Shown here in pieces: positions 5,173 to 6,512 of a stretch of 6,512 bases of DNA. Position 1 is the stretch's first letter, and every line of letters starts with the position of its first letter. Below the pieces are notes generated by a model. It was not told the DNA's origin. It saw nothing but the letters and a program-made list of their open reading frames with translations, and ran no database searches. Source of the stretch: Phycisphaerae bacterium (GTDB lineage Bacteria; Planctomycetota; Phycisphaerae; UBA1845; Fen-1342); contig JAFGRR010000641.1 in assembly GCA_016935035.1 (NCBI GenBank), forward strand, positions 1 to 6,512, written 5' to 3'. The position numbers and the translations under genes are program-made.

Positions 5173-5949
5173 TTAGGTCCCGTGTTCTTGGCCGCGTTCC
5201 TGGGCCAGGGTGTATTCGTAGCAGTACTTCGCCCAGGGCTTGGCACGCAGGCGGGCTTTTCCGATCGGCTGGCCAGTGGCGAGGCAAATCCCGTAAGTGC
5301 CCTGGCTGATGCGTTCAATTGCCTCGTCGATCTCGTTCAAAACGGCGCGTTCTCCTTCGATCAACCCGAGTGTGAACTCATGCTCGAAGTTGTCCGAGCC
5401 GAGATCGGCCATGTGCAGCGGCATGCGTGATGATTCGCCGGCCTGCTCCGCCGAACCAAAAGCTTGATTTTGGAGCGCGTCAACGTCACCGCACAACTGC
5501 GCGCGTTTCTCCAGCAGAAGCATGCGGAACTGCTCGATGTCTCTGGCGGAGAGCCCGCTTCCGCGGGGTGTCGACTTGGGACGAGCGGGTGCAGGCCGCG
5601 TGCGGCTGGCGGCGCGGGACCGTTTCGTCGTGGGCGCCGGCGTCGCCGTTTTGACGTCGCGTTTTGTGGAGCGGGTGGTAGCGCGTGCCTTGGGACGCGC
5701 CGCGGTTTTCTTGGCGACCTTTTTCTTTGTGCTGGTTTTCTTACCGGTCTTCTTCTTGGTCACCTTTTTGGTAGCGGCTTTCTTGGTGGTTTTCTTGGCC
5801 GCGCGTGGCTTGGCGGCCTTGTGTTTCGTGGCTTTGGCGCGTTTGCGGGTGGCCACCTTTGGCTTGACCTTCTTCTTTGTGGTGCGCGAACGCGCTGCTG
5901 ATGGAGTGCTCTTACGCTTGGTTTTGGATGTCGTCTTGGCCACTAGCAT
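5173..5949 (-). CDS. DksA/TraR-family protein with histone-H1-like basic tail
   Basis: A 258-residue protein. Residues 1-130 are a disordered Lys/Ala/Thr/Arg/Pro tail with repeated KKxTKK and AAK units, like bacterial histone-H1-type proteins, and likely bind nucleic acid. Residues 134-212 form the DksA coiled-coil hairpin (LSARDIEQFRMLLLEKR; a tip region with ADLGSDNFEHE; IEGERAVLNEIDEAIERI). Residues 218-246 are the zinc-finger fold (YGICLATGQPIGKARLRAKPWAKYCYEY), but only Cys222 and Cys243 of the four ligands remain; Thr225 and Tyr246 replace the others. DksA proteins bind RNA polymerase through the secondary channel and modify initiation; whether this one does is unknown. The ATG at 5949 has GGAG only three bases away. 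The GTG at 5943 has the same GGAG nine bases away and would give MAKTTSK, so it may be the real start. The gene is immediately upstream of lspA and follows a strong promoter. Confidence 0.9.
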   Translation of the reverse strand: MLVAKTTSKTKRKSTPSAARSRTTKKKVKPKVATRKRAKATKHKAAKPRAAKKTTKKAATKKVTKKKTGKKTSTKKKVAKKTAARPKARATTRSTKRDVKTATPAPTTKRSRAASRTRPAPARPKSTPRGSGLSARDIEQFRMLLLEKRAQLCGDVDALQNQAFGSAEQAGESSRMPLHMADLGSDNFEHEFTLGLIEGERAVLNEIDEAIERISQGTYGICLATGQPIGKARLRAKPWAKYCYEYTLAQERGQEHGT

Positions 5950-6030
5950 GCACTCCGCAGCGCCCGGCGGGAGCCCCGCGCGGATCGTGCTGAGCCTGGT
6001 GTCGGCATCGTATCCTAGAAAAGGCGAGTC

Positions 6031-6059
6031 AGTGTAGCGCCGCGCAAAAGGCCTGTCAA
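6031..6059 (-). promoter_or_regulatory. Sigma70-type promoter of the DksA-like gene and lspA
   Basis: The minus strand reads TTGACA (6059-6054), a 17-bp spacer, then TACACT (6036-6031). The -35 is perfect and the -10 matches at four of six bases, including the key TA at the start and the final T. Predicted initiation near 6024 gives a leader of about 75 bases. It also lies just past the end of queC, which is read in the same direction. Confidence 0.7.
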
Positions 6060-6144
6060 CCGCGCATCAGGCGGTTCCGCGGCCAATTGCAGCGGACGCC
6101 GTGGGCCCGTGCCGCCCATAATGCTGGGATTTCGCGAAGGTGTC

Positions 6145-6512
6145 CTAGTGATGCCGCGTGCCGGCTTGGTACGGTGCCGGATCGGCCATGCCAACGCGGG
6201 CGAAGGCTTCCAGGCGCAGCCGGCAACTGTCGCAGTGGCCGCAGGCGTTTCCGCGCCGGTCCGGGTCGTAGCAACTACGGGTCAGACAGTAGTCGACACC
6301 GAGTTCGATCCCGCGACGGATGATGTCGGCCTTGCTGAGCTTGATGAGCGGCGCGTGTATGTTGAGCGGGCGTCCCTCGACGCCGGCGCGGGTCGCGAGC
6401 GTCGCCATGCGCTGGAAGGCGTCGATGTAGTCGGGGCGACAGTCGGGATAGCCGCTGTAGTCGATGGCATTGACGCCGATGAAGATGTCCGCCGCGCGGC
6501 GCACCTCCGCGA
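6145..6512 (-). CDS. queC: 7-cyano-7-deazaguanine synthase QueC, C-terminal 121 residues (cut by window edge)
   Basis: QueC converts 7-carboxy-7-deazaguanine and ammonia to preQ0, with ATP, in the pathway to queuosine in tRNA and related deazaguanines. The visible part covers the second half of the protein: IGVNAIDYSGYPDCRP, then VEGRPLNIHAPLIKLSKADI, then ELGVDYCLTRSCY and the zinc-binding cysteines in SCY-x8-CGHCDSCR (four Cys in a C-x9-C-x2-C-x2-C pattern). These are near-identical to the well-known family segments. The frame remains open to the end of the window (AEVRRAADIFIG), so the N-terminal ATP-binding loop lies beyond it; the GTG at 6504 is an internal codon. The stop is TAG at 6147-6145. 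The 195-bp gap to the DksA-like gene contains that gene's own promoter, so cotranscription is not required. Confidence 0.96.
   Translation of the reverse strand, partial: AEVRRAADIFIGVNAIDYSGYPDCRPDYIDAFQRMATLATRAGVEGRPLNIHAPLIKLSKADIIRRGIELGVDYCLTRSCYDPDRRGNACGHCDSCRLRLEAFARVGMADPAPYQAGTRHH

Noticed and set aside
5522..6037. A plus-strand open frame that looks like a membrane protein (runs of Phe, Leu, Val)
   Set aside because: It is antisense to the Lys/Ala-rich tail of the DksA-like gene; AAG and GCC codons read backwards give Leu/Phe and Gly/Ala, so the hydrophobicity is an artefact.
1..6512. CRISPR arrays, tRNA or rRNA genes, insertion sequences, phage attachment sites
   Set aside because: No regularly spaced repeats, cloverleaf-like segments, rRNA landmarks, transposase genes or paired terminal repeats were seen on either strand.

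Overview
This window is GC-rich chromosomal DNA that looks planctomycetal. The reasons are a very short lipoprotein with an LxLGTC-type signal, a DksA/TraR protein with a long Lys/Ala-rich histone-H1-like tail and a half-lost zinc finger, and an unusually long LspA. The phylum is an inference from gene style; there is no rRNA or other marker in the window.

Layout. Positions 1-1657 (minus strand) hold a two-component pair read in the order response regulator (899-1657) then sensor kinase (886-1, cut by the window edge). Both resemble the CpxR/CpxA envelope-stress system. Positions 1950-2474 (minus) encode an acidic 174-residue protein of unknown function. A 593-bp divergent intergenic region follows. 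Positions 3068-3925 (plus) encode a lipoprotein with four LTxxQ motifs, the hallmark of the Spy/CpxP periplasmic chaperone and stress-sensor family. Positions 4045-4206 (plus) encode a 53-residue putative lipoprotein. Convergent to these, on the minus strand, are a DksA/TraR-like gene (5949-5173) and lspA (5168-4395), driven by a good sigma70-type promoter at 6031-6059. The window ends inside queC (6512-6145, minus), a queuosine/preQ0 biosynthesis gene.

How it may work together. Five copies of a 15-bp element close to GTAAAGA-N3-GTMAN are found only in intergenic DNA: one upstream of the regulator gene, three upstream of the 174-residue protein gene, and one upstream of the LTxxQ lipoprotein gene. 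The element has the architecture of the E. coli CpxR box (GTAAA-N5-GTAAA). The simplest reading is a self-contained, autoregulated Cpx-like envelope-stress regulon. Its outputs would be an anchored, duplicated Spy/CpxP-like lipoprotein and a previously unassigned acidic protein. The lipoprotein signal peptidase encoded nearby would mature the lipoproteins, but nothing in the sequence shows that lspA belongs to the same regulon.
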